Positions 1 to 11,500 of a DNA stretch of 64,000 nucleotides are shown piece after piece. The notes under the pieces were generated by a model that was given only the letters and a program-made list of their open reading frames with translations, did no database searches and was not told the origin of the DNA. Position 1 is the stretch's first letter; each line of letters begins with the position of its first letter. The translations under genes were made by a program, and so were the position numbers. Origin of the DNA: Epiperipatus broadwayi (lineage: Eukaryota > Onychophora > Udeonychophora > Euonychophora > Peripatidae); the NCBI GenBank assembly GCA_028023455.1, contig JAQFVV010006199.1, positions 2,668,001-2,732,000 on the forward strand. Direction: 5' to 3'.

Positions 1-890
1 TAATTTTCAAGCATAGAAATTGTTCTGTAAATAATATGCTTAAAAAAAGTTCTGTAAATAATATGACTAAATCAGCATTCTATAAATATTTATTAAAGTT
101 TATTTGCAATTTTATTTTATGCGTTTAAAAGTTTTATTTTAGTTAACATTTAAATTGGCTGTGCAGCATATATAGCAATTTATTTTGTATATATATATAT
201 ATTTGATTTGTATTATATATTTTCTGTTTAAATGTTTGTTTTGGATGGTAGCTTTGTTCTAGAGTATGAGTATGGAATGAATTATTCTAAGTGCTTGTTT
301 TTTAATGTAAGCTATAACAAACAGAAGATATAGTGCATTATCTTTTGGAACCAATTAATTCATTATAGGTTCTATGCATGTGTTCAAGATAAATATGACT
401 TATAAAATATAAAGTTAGTTTATTTAATAACATGTTTTCTAAATATATAAGGTAAATGTTTACTGAATAATACTATACAAATAATTATTGAAAATAATGA
501 AATAAAATGGTATATTATAAAATATTGACAAACAAGTAAAGATCTTTTGTAAGATACATAAACAAGAAAATACACTAATTAAATCATGTTGCAGGCAGGT
601 TTGAAACTATTAATGAAAAAATATTTTGATTGAATGAGCAGGCTAGCTCTTGATTTGTGGCAAAAATGTTTGTTTAACAAATAATTTGTGTAAAAGGACA
701 TGAAACTGTTTTTAATTACTTTATTGCTACCTATTTAGTACAAATTATCAATATTCTAGTCATTACATAGAAGTAAAGGAAAATTCTACATCAGAGAGCG
801 ACTAGAATGGAGACACTATAAGATTGACAGTTATCAGCTGATTCTAACATAGGTCACCAATATGACAACAAGAAATACAATCAATTTTTA
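1..890. other. AT-rich non-coding sequence
   Basis: I see no supported gene here. The stretch is AT-rich with short (TA)n tracts (for example near 186-202). It reads as intron or intergenic sequence lying before the composite repeat that begins near 891. Confidence 0.6.
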
Positions 891-1494
891 TTAAATGCTT
901 TTATTGATTTTGGAAAATCAGTTTGTTGTTAACTTTTGTTCTTTTTCATGTTAGAATGAAATTTTAAAATCGAGAATTAATATATTTCAATTCAATAGAA
1001 TTGCTTGAAAATTGATATATAACTAAGTTATATCAGTCTAAAATATTTGGAAACAATTATTCTTTCAGTATGACAACTAGTTTGATATATATGGAACAGA
1101 GAGTAGAGAAAATATGAAATATATTTGAAAGCTTCACATATCCCAGTTAACAATTATTTTTACAATTTTCATTTCTTTTAAATAATGATCGTGAGAGGAC
1201 AGTATATTTTTTTTCCAATTTAATATTTTTTAAGTTATTTTAAATTCTTAATGTATATATCATATTTAGTATGTGTACATAATTATATATGTACAGTATA
1301 ATTAATTAGTAACTAAGTTTTCTATTTAAAATTGTTTTAGTTTTTAAACTTGCATTATTTAAAACAATCATGAAAAGTTAAAAAAGATTGCAAATTTTTT
1401 CTTTAGCATTTTTTAAAAAAAAAACAATTGTTTTAAAATAAAAATAGAAACAATTTTAAATAGAAAACATAGCTATTGATTTACATAAATAATT

Positions 1495-1691
1495 ATCATT
1501 AAAATCAATTAACACTTAGACAATCCCAATATCAATAATAATCAACAATCTCAACTTGTTGTCAAGACAATCTTTATGTCTCCCTAGGGATTCCATCTTT
1601 ATTGTTAAAAGAAGGTTGCCTTGACAAGAGAATGAGATTGTTGATTGTTATTGATATTAGGATTGCCTATGTGTTGACTGATTTTGATGAT
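1495..1691. mobile_element. Palindromic MITE (family P1)
   Basis: Two arms of about 78 bases (1495-1572 and 1614-1691) are inverted copies of each other with roughly 80-85% identity; both carry the core caatatcaataa / ttattgatatt. The related composite repeat at 14.5 kb lacks this piece: its sequence runs straight from gattta to tatataattatg, giving an almost empty site. Two partial relatives lie at 40738-40900 and 41025-41190, sharing the central sequence attccatctttattgttaaa and the right arm. This is a non-autonomous, hairpin-forming element; the superfamily is uncertain. Confidence 0.7.
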
Positions 1692-1866
1692 TACTTATAA
1701 ACTCATTTAGCCTTGAGTATTACTACTTATATATAATTATGTACACATATTAAATATAATATACCCAGGTCTCTTTTTATGCAGATTTATTTAATGCGAT
1801 CTTGAAGTTATGCGATTCATGTTTCTTCTTAATATCTTTGTATGTGGTTTTTTTTATGCGATAAAA

Positions 1867-1988
1867 ATTATTAGACCAGAAGTCAAGCTCCAATAATGCA
1901 CTATTACTTTAAATATTATAAATTTTGCACACTCACATCATATTTAAAGTAATAGCACATTATCGGAGTTCAACTTCCATCTAATAAT
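1867..1988. repeat. Imperfect palindrome inside the Tigger relic
   Basis: Arms 1867-1916 and 1940-1988 are inverted copies (about 43 of 50 positions pair), centred on atatttaaagtaatag and separated by a 23-base loop. This may be a small MITE nested in the transposon or a subterminal foldback of the transposon. Confidence 0.7.
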
Positions 1989-2110
1989 TTCAATATTTTC
2001 AGCGCTTTATAATAGGACTGTAATAGATTTTATGCAATAAAGAAGTTCATAATTCACTTAAAATCAGGATTTCCTCATTTTATATACACACATTAAATTT
2101 TACAAGATTA

Positions 2111-2392
2111 TAATGTAAATCTGTTCAAACGTTATAGATGCCTATACAATGTATGTTGTTGTTTTTGCTTTATAAATCACGTTCTGTTTTTGCTTTTTAA
2201 AAAAAGAGTATGTAATCAATTAATCATTTAGTGTCCGCAAGTAATAAATTTAAAAAACTATAATGTAAATCTGTTCAAACGTTATAAATGAAAAATACTA
2301 TGTATGTTGTTGTTTTTGCATTTTAAATCACATTCTATTTTTGCTTTTTATAAAAAGACAATGTAATCAATTAATCATTTAGTGTCTGCAAG
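2111..2392 (+). repeat. Tandem duplication, two units, period 150
   Basis: Unit 1 begins at 2111 (taatgtaaatctgttcaaac) and unit 2 at 2261 with the same 20 bases. Each runs about 132 bases, ending in atttagtgtcYgcaag. The units differ at roughly one position in ten. The duplication lies inside the Tigger-like element. Confidence 0.85.
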
Positions 2393-2687
2393 TTTATTTT
2401 TAAAAGGTGAGTAACAGCGGTGGGCACAATTAAATTTGACAATTAAAAATCTGATTTTTAATTGTAATTAACATATTATGTAAACATGATCTAAAATTAA
2501 TATGATGTGAAACGATGAAATTTGATTTTTAAACGGAATTGAAAATTGAAAAATTAAAGACAAAAATAAGAATTTAATTTTTAATTGTTACTTTTAATTA
2601 AATTTTGCCCAAAAGTGATGAGTCGGTGACTTTTTATTATCGTAAGTGTAAGTTCTTATTTTTATTTTAAACTCTTAGTTTACTCTA

Positions 2688-2889
2688 ATGGAGAGGAAAA
2701 AACACCCAAGAAAATAAATTTCCTTGGAAACAAAAATTTCAATTTTAGATTGCATAGCGAAATGGGAAGGATCAACAGCGATTGGAAAATGTTTTAGTTG
2801 TATTTCCTCTTGATTTCGTTTAAGGAGAAGCTACAGTACCTCACAATACATTGTGACAAATCTGATGACCCAAATAGCGATAATGATTA
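2688..2889 (+). pseudogene. Decayed pogo/Tigger transposase N-terminal helix-turn-helix
   Basis: Reading from the ATG at 2688 gives MERKKHPRK, a stop, then ISLETKISILDCIAKWEGST, AIGKCFSC and more, with a second stop. The pattern K(I/L)xILDxIxKGExxxAIGxxF is the first helix-turn-helix of CENP-B/pogo/Tigger transposases, which binds the terminal repeats. Two in-frame stops and the absence of any DDE catalytic domain downstream show it is dead. The enclosing TIRs and TA flanks support the assignment. Homology was judged by eye. Confidence 0.6.
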
Positions 2890-3475
2890 AAATACTGTAC
2901 ATATATGAAAAAATGTACATTACGCATAAAAATATATTGTTTTGAATAAAATTAAATTCTGTAGTTAATAAAAAAAGTAAAAAAAAGTTTGTATTATATC
3001 AATTTTTTTTCAAATTTGAAATTTTTTATTAGTCATATTTTATTTTCTTATTTTTTTTTAATGTGAATTCTAAAGTAATTTTACTTTGTTGCTTTGCTTT
3101 TATGCGATTTTTGGAAAACAGTACGTATCCCCCATTTTCAAGGTAAGTTAAGTCTTTTTGTGCGATTTCTTTTGTGCGTGATTTCTGAGGAACCTATCTA
3201 CTGCATAAAACGAGACTCAGGTGTATATATTAAGAGTATATATATTAACTTACTTCAGAAATATCTAAGTAAAAGTATATGTATTAAGTGAAGTTTGTTT
3301 ACAAATATATACATAAGGGGTATACATTTTAATTCATAGCAGAAATATCTAGTGTTATATATACATATCAACTATAAATGTTTAATCAATTTAAAATACA
3401 ATATAGTTCTACATTTTTATTTACTGAGTCAATACTAAATACTTAAAAATAATAGAGATAATTTATTTTTTATAT

Positions 3476-3652
3476 TAAATGCTTTTATTGACTGTGCGTA
3501 AAAAGAAATAAAATAATTGTTTCTTCAATCTTGAAATAAGGGGGGGCTACCTGCATATTTTTATTTAAAGTTAAATCTAAAAACTCCAACTGTGGTTGAA
3601 AAAACAATTATTTTATTTCTTTTTTGTGCACAATCAATAAAAGCATTTAATA
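3476..3652. mobile_element. Palindromic terminal module (family P2), copy 1
   Basis: Arms 3476-3535 and about 3593-3650 are inverted copies: ttaaatgcttttattgactg on the left and cagtcaataaaagcatt-type sequence on the right, each followed inward by a conserved aaagaaataaaataattgtttcttcaa. A longer relative lies at 17418-17670. The shared outer 17 bases also begin the composite repeat at 891, so this may be the palindromic right end of that larger element rather than an independent MITE. Confidence 0.7.
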
Positions 3653-6600
3653 TAAAAAAATTTTTTTATCTTTATTATTACAGAATGAAATGATCAGTAG
3701 TTGTCATTTTATACTTTTCCCTAAACTATCATAATCAATATTTATACTATTATAATCTCTTATATCTCCAGCTGAAAACTGTTAGAATCATCTGTTTATT
3801 GATATAAACTCCCCAAAGATGGAAGGATACTGTACTTACTTAGGAGAAGAATTTTTAAAATGATAGTCTGTGGTTTTGTATAATTATTTGATATGTTGAT
3901 GTGGGCCACAAATCTGATTTATTGAATTATTTGTTGAAGGATAATTAGAAAATATAGCATAATATTGGGTTTATGGATTAATTTACTTATAATTTAGTGA
4001 TTATACTGCACAAGGTTTTGCAAAGAACCTTACCAAGAATTTGGATCCTATTTTAAATTGATTAGGACATTTTATTTTGAAAAAAAAAGTTAATCTTCAA
4101 TTGTGCTTCAGATTGACTTCAAATGATATATTTATAAAAAGTACTTATAATATACATGCATATGCAGCATCCAAAGTCAATATACTGCTAAAAATTTTAT
4201 TTCAAAATAAAAACAAAGACTTAGATTAATATTATTTATTTTAAATATTCTAACAAATGATAGACTTTTGTCTTATGTTTAGGTTTGGAGCAAGCGTTTA
4301 ATGCAAAGTTGTTGTTTTTTTCTTTTCTCTTCTTCAAAATTTTGAAGAAGAGAGTTTTATTAGGAAAGACTGAATTTTATGACTTCCTAAACAAGTGTAT
4401 TGTGAAAAGAATTGTGAGGAATTTGTTTTTTTTTTTTATTCCAGAATAATGAGAATTTGCTAGAGGAATGGATTTTATGTTATGCCATATCATGAAAACT
4501 CATAGATAAATATTTTGACATTTTTAGTTAATGTAATTGCAATTTAATATAAATTATTGAATATTAAAGGATAGATATTAAAACTTAATTTTTTGAAATA
4601 AGGGTAAGTATATTCTGTCGGATGCATATATTCAAATATTAATCTTATGTATTTAATGCCCATAATATGACAATGTTAATGTTATTCTTATTAAAGTCTA
4701 TTCTCAACCATTCTTGGATGTGTATTATGAGTAATCTAAATCTCTGTAATGTCCAAGTAGAAATCAAAAATACTCCATGGAGGGAATCTTACTGTAATTG
4801 CAGTAGGGTTAAAAAATGAAGTCTGTAAGAATAGTCTATTAAAAGTGAAAATAGTGACCTTTATAGTATGGATCATCTTATTTTAAGTATCTATTAGATA
4901 AGTCTTTTAACAAGTTAGTATAGATTTGAATTATAAATGGTTGATGAATTCTGGAAATATAACCATTATTATTAAAGGATTTAGTTGCATTATATTTGCA
5001 AATGAAATGGTACTTTATTTGACCATCACTATTATTTTGTGTTCAGGCTAATTGTGACGTATATCAATATGATGCACAATAAGCTTGTACAGGATTGGCA
5101 GAAACATTCCTTTTATACAAAATGGTATACCAGTATGACTATAGCATTTGCAATGATTTCAACCTTGTTCTTGATATAATATATACTGTGGAAATATTTG
5201 TTCATTTAATCATTTTCTCGTATTTTATTATTTATTATACTTTATACATTATTTTAAAGTAAATAGTAATAGTTTTATACTCTTTGTAATGAATTATATT
5301 AATTAAAAAATTTCCATCTATTATTAATTTGTAATGCTTTTTTTTTTTTTAATAAAAAAAGTTATTGTTATGTGAAAGTTAATGGAGATTAAATTTGATG
5401 CAGTTTTAGAGATGTTTCAGGATTGGAAATTGATGTAAATTATTTAATATATTATAAAATTGTAATATTCAATATACACAAGAAGAATACAGAGTAGATT
5501 ATATGAATATCTGATATTAAGTATGTTAGTAGAAAAAAATAAAATTTGAATATCTTATATTAAATATTAAAGTAAATACTTTTAAGTTTGATATTTAGAT
5601 TATATTTATGGATGCCTGTGGACAGTGAAATTTTACATGCATTACTCTTATTATTTATGCAATAAAAATGATATAATAAAAGATAAATAAAATTATTATC
5701 TATTTAATCTATTTTTATAATTAAATTATTATTAAATAATATATACTAATACTATAACCAAAATATATCATCCTTAATATTTAATTGTATGAATTAGTCT
5801 GAGGTATATTAAACTTTTTTAAATCCTTGTAATATATTTAATATTTGGGGATTAATCTTATAATTATCTTCTAAAACAATAAATCTCATTAGAATGTTTT
5901 GATATTTATTTTCTTTTCTTAGTGCTCTGTATTTATGTGTTAATTATTTTAATGAACACATATTAAACATGTTAAATATCCTTGCTTCCTAATATATTAA
6001 TATATCATTATTTGACGAACTTAACATGCATTGATAAATTAAAATGAAGAACATTTTATTGCCCTTTATCCATATCATTATTCTCTCCCATTACAATATA
6101 TATTTATTAATAAAAAGGTTTTTTTGTTGTTGTTGTTGATTTTGTTTTATTTATTTAAAATGTGAAACTCTTTGTAAGTGAATTTAATTGATTGGGAATT
6201 TGATATTAAAAAAAAGAAACTATTAGTTATTGATAGATGTAATGAAAATATGAGAATATTTGGGGGAACTTAAATACAAAAGAAATAAAATTGTAAATAA
6301 TAAGAAATAAATAAATTAGACATGGACAAAGTAGATTTAGCATATTAGTATGATTAGTTAAAATCATAAATGTAATTATTGTAATAAGGAGCTAGTATGA
6401 TCACCAAAAAAAGAAATAATGCAATGATAGATGAATATCATAAAATACTAAACTTAATTTTACAACAAAAATATCATTTGAAATTATTAAAGAAAAGATG
6501 AAGTTTAAATCTTAATGTAACTGATCAAAAACTTTTGAAACAGTGATTTCACATGTCTATTTTTATTTTAGTTTTTCAGTAGTTGATATTAAATGAGCTT

Positions 6601-8219
6601 ACATTCTTTAAAATACATTTATGATATTGATATTAATAATTTATACATATTTATCAATTGAGACAATCCAATTACAGCTTGTATTTTAATATGAAAATCA
6701 TGAGTAGCATTTTCTAACTATTTTCATGGCATAATAATAAGTGCATCTGTCTTCCAAGTTGACTATCCTATATCTACAGGTAGCTGGCTCATAGTTAATT
6801 TCCCTAACCAAATAATTATTATTCATTAAATCAATAGGTAACAAATGATTCAAAATTAGTCTTGAGTTTTTCAGATGAGATGTCATATTCCTACAGACAT
6901 TGAGTTCATGTTTATTTGTATTTTTGATAATGGGAAAAAGTTTCAAAGCTAAATTGAGAGGTGTGAAAACTTAACACTTTAGGAAAGAAGGAAATTAGAT
7001 ATACTTTTTCTCTATTGAAAGCTATATTTAGAATAAAATGCCTAAAAAGATAAAGAAAAATTGGTATACTGTAGTTGGATGTGCTATCTTGTTAATTCTA
7101 GCATACTTGAAAATATATATATATTTAGAGTAATCCATTCCAAACCCACAGCCTAACGTAAATTTATCATTTAACACAATCTTTAAACTAGGAAAATATA
7201 ATACAAAATCAAAATTATATAAATAGAAAAATATAATTTATTTTTATATATTATATACATGAGTTAGAAATGTATGAACAATCTTTCTTTAGCTAAAACT
7301 ATTAACTGAATTTTTTTTAATACAAACATAAAATTTTTTTTATCACAAAAGAAGCGTAAATCATTTTTCTGTAGTGAAAACTAAGATTGATCTTTTTTGT
7401 AGTAAAAACTAAATTAAATGTAATTAGTTTTTTCATTCTATTTTGTCAGTTCATGGTTAAATTTGTATAGCAGAATAATTTTGAAAATAAATTTTCACTG
7501 GTAAAAATGCTTATGATAACTGAATCTAATTTTAATAAAGATAATGATTGATGCTCAAATCAAAGCATGAAGGCTCCAACACATTGTACAGATCTTATGT
7601 TAACCAATGGCTACGTATGTTCATGATAAAATTCTGATTTTATTGGCAAAGAGTATTCTTTATAGCATTTATATATTGTAGCATATTTCATTATAGGTAT
7701 TTATTGATTTAGAAAAGGTTGTTTAATTTAACAAAATAATGCACTTTATTGAATTGAAGAAAATATTTATAAGAAATTTACTACATACAATAAAGATTAT
7801 TTTCATGTAATGAGAGAATTCTTTCATAAATTTGAATTATGTAGACATTTGGCAGGGTTTGTCATTGACTGAAAGTTCATTCATTCTTTTAAGTTTCTAA
7901 ACAAAATTGAAATGATTAAATATGAAGAGGAAAAAGATTTTTATTTTCTGTATCATTAGAGACACTATTGCATGCAGTTAGATGTATTAGTTTCAAAATG
8001 CAATATTTTTATTATGTAAAAACATTTTATTTTAAATATGATCAGATAAATATATTCCATTGACTATTTGATGTCCTATGAATACTTTTAAGAAGATTTA
8101 AACTAATCTCTAAGCTACAGTTTATTTATTGATCAAGTCACTGACAACCATTTTCTTTGTTAATTTTTAAATAATTGTTATAAAATGCTTATATTAATAT
8201 TTCTTAATTATTTTCTTAG
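3653..8219. other. Long AT-rich non-coding stretch, probable intron
   Basis: No coding region is supported. Small items seen: a perfect 26-bp palindrome at 4327-4352 (ctcttcttcaaaa followed by its complement) and several poly-T runs (for example 5338-5350). If the exon at 8220 is real, this stretch is probably at least partly its upstream intron. Confidence 0.5.
4327..4352. repeat. Perfect 26-bp palindrome
   Basis: ctcttcttcaaaa is followed directly by ttttgaagaagag, a perfect inverted repeat with no loop. No element could be assigned. Confidence 0.8.
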
Positions 8220-8510
8220 GACTCCTGAAGAATCTAAACAAATTTATGAGAATATTGGTCCTTTTAATGATAAAAAACCCTCAAGACCACCTTTTCCAGT
8301 TGGTAAAAAGTAAACATTGTCATTTCTACTAACCAGGTATGATAGCACATTGTAGCAGATCTGATCTTGTTTACAGATCATATTCATTTATTTTGGGGTG
8401 ATATGGTGGAAGGAATGAATCAGACTTCTAAAAATTACTGAATCTCATATTGTATTATTTTAAAGTTTTTAATAATTTACTTTTAATAAAGTTTATGAAA
8501 CTTTATTAAT
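8220..8510 (+). CDS. Candidate terminal coding exon plus 3' UTR of an unidentified gene
   Basis: A 3' splice site (ttaattattttcttag) ends at 8219. From 8221 a frame reads TPEESKQIYENIGPFNDK, then KPSRPPFPVGKK, and stops at TAA 8311-8313, giving 30 residues after a split codon. Third positions are almost all A or T, as expected for coding sequence in such an AT-rich genome, and the peptide is hydrophilic, ending in a proline-rich basic tail. A poly(A) signal AATAAA lies at 8485-8490, so the transcript would end near 8505-8515. I do not recognise the protein. A second frame (from 8222) is also open for 36 codons, but it is leucine-rich and less convincing. The exon start is well defined; the gene upstream lies outside or far to the left. 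Confidence 0.5.
8485..8490 (+). terminator. Poly(A) signal AATAAA for the candidate exon at 8220
   Basis: A canonical AATAAA sits about 175 bases after the TAA stop, in tttaataaagttt. In AT-rich sequence this hexamer is common by chance, so the call depends on the exon being real. Confidence 0.35.
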
Positions 8511-11500
8511 TGATTGAGTAGTTTTTATGGGTACATTGTATTTTCAAAAAAAATAATTTACTGGATTTAATATATTTCATGGTTATAAAGAATATTTTAT
8601 TTACAGTTTAAATCCGAAAAGGTGGTATAACACTGCTATAACATTAATATTTAAATTAAGGAAACAACTATGTTAGTAATAGAAAAAAGAAAAGATTTGC
8701 ATTATGAAATAATTATTTATTGTAATGGTACATAAGGTATTAAAAAAAAAAAAATCGTATATCACATTGGTAGAGGTCTAATTAACAGAGGAAATAAAGG
8801 TTTTACTGTGTTTCACATAGAAAGTCTATAATAAATTATTAAAAATACATTTTAGTAGCTCTCCTGTACTCACAGCATTTAGTTCCAAAGCTATTTTGTA
8901 TATTCAAAATTCATTAATAGTATTTATATAAGTATAAGTATGATTTGCGCTAAAGATGCATAAACACATAAAGCTGACTTTTTTATAATTCGTTATATAT
9001 TAAAACAATGAAGCAAGTGTGGCTGAGCGCTTTCAAGGGACACAGCCCTCATAGTCATAACCATATTGTAACTAACAAAACTAATAATGCAAATTTATTT
9101 TTTAAACTTATATATACAGTAATAATTTTAATGGTGATCATGTGATGTTTAGGGATTTATTATAATAATTAAAAAACAAGTCATATATAATGTGACATTA
9201 CTTTTATAATTAATAAGTGCATTAGTGATTTATTATGTATATATAAATTCCAAATTTGCATTCGCAATATGCATAATTACTTTAATTCTTTTTTTAATGC
9301 ATAATCTATGGTTATATTTATGATTATTTATATACATGTACATTGTAATGGTTGATGGATGTACAATGATGCGATGTTAGCATGTATGTTAATAATATGA
9401 GACAAATATATAATAACATTAGATAAATAAAATATTTGAGTTAATAATGATGATGGCCATCATCGCTATCTGAAAAACACTTACTAAATATTATTAGGAA
9501 ATGTTCCAAGTACCCTATCTCTATCACTAAGAGAATTTATAAAGATTTTTTTATTAATATTTCCCATCTTTATGCTAATCTTTCTTAAATTCAATGATTA
9601 ATCTGATCCATACATCACCCACAATTTATAATACCTGGTTAAATCAAGGATCTAATCAATTGCTCCCTAAAGAAACAGATCATGGATTTGGTATTCTGAC
9701 CTGATAATCTTTTATATATATATAAAATTTGAAATCTCACAAAGTTCAATGAAAAAATCATAAACAATAATTTATTTACGGATTAGTAATAAAATAATTT
9801 TGTTCACTGTATATCATTTTGAAGAGAACATATATTCTTTAGATGATATTTATATAAGCATAAAATGAACAATTATTAATCCACTTTTCCTTTATATTAA
9901 TCTCATGGACTTCTAATTTAAATTATATTATTTATTAATATAATTAACTTTTTAATCTAATTATCCCTTTAAAATTTTAACATTATGAAATATTTCTTGA
10001 ATAGTCTACTTTCTAAATTATACTTTAATTTATGTTTCACAGCAAGTGTAGAAAGACAATACATAACAAAAGTTCTCAAAAAATGTCTAATGTTTATACT
10101 TGGTCAAACTAAATATTAATTGTATAAACCCTGATTACTATTAACAAATACACACCATGTCTTTAATCCATTTAGTATTTAATTTCACATGTTAGTGACC
10201 CTTAGTCTGTTTACTTACACACATTTAAATTCACAGCCATCATATATATCCATAATAAATTTTAGAAGTGGTCATCTTTCAGATCTTACCCCTACTAATA
10301 ATAATTCATAAAGGTAATCAGGTTTCTAATCTTATTCTTTATAAAACATTGTTTATACTAATTACTTCTAGTCCTAAACAATACAGAATTGTTTGAATAG
10401 TGAAAATATATTTAACTATAAACAAGAACTTGTAAATAATGAATATTATACAATAAAGTTCAAAAGTATATATCACCAGTTCTCATTAACTAAAGGATCT
10501 AAATTTTTATACAGGGTAATGCTTGATGTTGTTTGTAATAATAAACAATTCATATGCTTAATTTGAAATTAAAATGATTATAGCACTATCTTTTATTCCA
10601 ATTATTGGGAATTTTTTATATTTTCACATATATATCCATAGACATGCACTGACTTGTGTCTCTCTGATCTATCTAACTTTTAGAATTATAACTTAAAAAC
10701 ATTATTATTATCCATTTTATTAACATATAATTCTTTTTATATTAATTGATTGTTTATATTTAAAAAGTACATAACTTGCAAAGATAATTTCTATTTTTTT
10801 TTTTTTTGTTTTAAACCAATACCAATATTTTTTTTAAAAAAATATTAATCAGAAGCAGTAAATGAATTGTCCTCCAAATTATCTTAATTTAAGATTAAAT
10901 ATTAGAAACAAATTAAATTACACTGCAAACAAATCAAATTACAGTGCACATAAAAGTGATAATTTTTAAATTAGTTTTTATTCTGCTTAAATAAATTACA
11001 ATCACCTATTTACAATAATTTGAAAACAAAATACAATAATTAATAACATTAATTATATTATATATATATATATTTAAGATCAGAGCAAACATTTTAAAAG
11101 ATTATTAAAAGAATAAGTATAAACTGTAAAAAGTTTTTTTTAAAATCAATAATTAAAGTAATTTAAAGTCCATCTGCATAACAAGAAAACAGTTTCTTGT
11201 AAGAAATTCTTATAACTAGCTTCTTATGAGATTTATACAATTCATATCTTAGGGTTTCCTTCATCAATCTTTAGATGTACATAATTGAGACAAAACTAAA
11301 TGTCCACTTATACACATTAGTTTGACTTTCCTTCTTCTTTCTGGTTTACAATTTTGCTTATTAAAGTTTTGCTAGATTAGCATTTGTCATTCAGTGTACA
11401 TGGATTTCTAATTGCACAAGAGGTTAAAAGCTTATTTAGAATATTTTCATATTCCAAATATGAGCTCCAAGGTCCAAACTTCTAGTCACTAAAAGTCCTG

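Larger units (their letters stand above)
1766..3222 (+). mobile_element. Tigger/pogo-like DNA transposon relic
   Basis: The left end reads cccaggtctctttttatgca and the right end, inverted, reads cacctgagtctcgttttatg, so about 20 bases of terminal inverted repeat survive. A TA dinucleotide flanks each end, as expected for Tc1/mariner/pogo insertion. Repeated atgcgatt motifs lie just inside both ends (1796-1864 and about 3100-3180), a style seen in Tigger-type elements. The interior holds a decayed CENP-B/pogo helix-turn-helix (2688-2889), a 50-bp-arm palindrome (1867-1988) and a 150-bp tandem duplication (2111-2392). At about 1.46 kb it is shorter than autonomous Tiggers (over 2 kb) and lacks a catalytic DDE domain, so it is non-autonomous. 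Confidence 0.7.
891..3650 (+). mobile_element. Composite repeat block, copy 1, with 17-bp inverted ends
   Basis: The block begins with ttaaatgcttttattga (891-907), and the same 17 bases occur inverted at its right end (3634-3650), so it looks like one long element with terminal inverted repeats. The same order of unique sequence recurs in the same orientation at 14519-17668: segments 895-1445 and 14525-15070 align over about 550 bases with scattered mismatches, and the right ends also match. Copy 1 holds a palindromic MITE (1495-1691) and a Tigger-like relic (1766-3222) nested inside. No complete protein is encoded apart from the decayed helix-turn-helix in the Tigger. The family is not one I recognise; a chance nesting of several separate MITEs is the main alternative. 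Confidence 0.6.

Noticed and set aside
3094-3291. 65-codon open frame on the + strand
   Set aside because: It crosses the right end of the Tigger-like relic and its flank; it has no transposase motif.
9006-9060. tRNA-like patch (tggctgagcgctttcaagg)
   Set aside because: An A box-like string is present, but no acceptor pairing, anticodon arm or B box follows; too weak to call.
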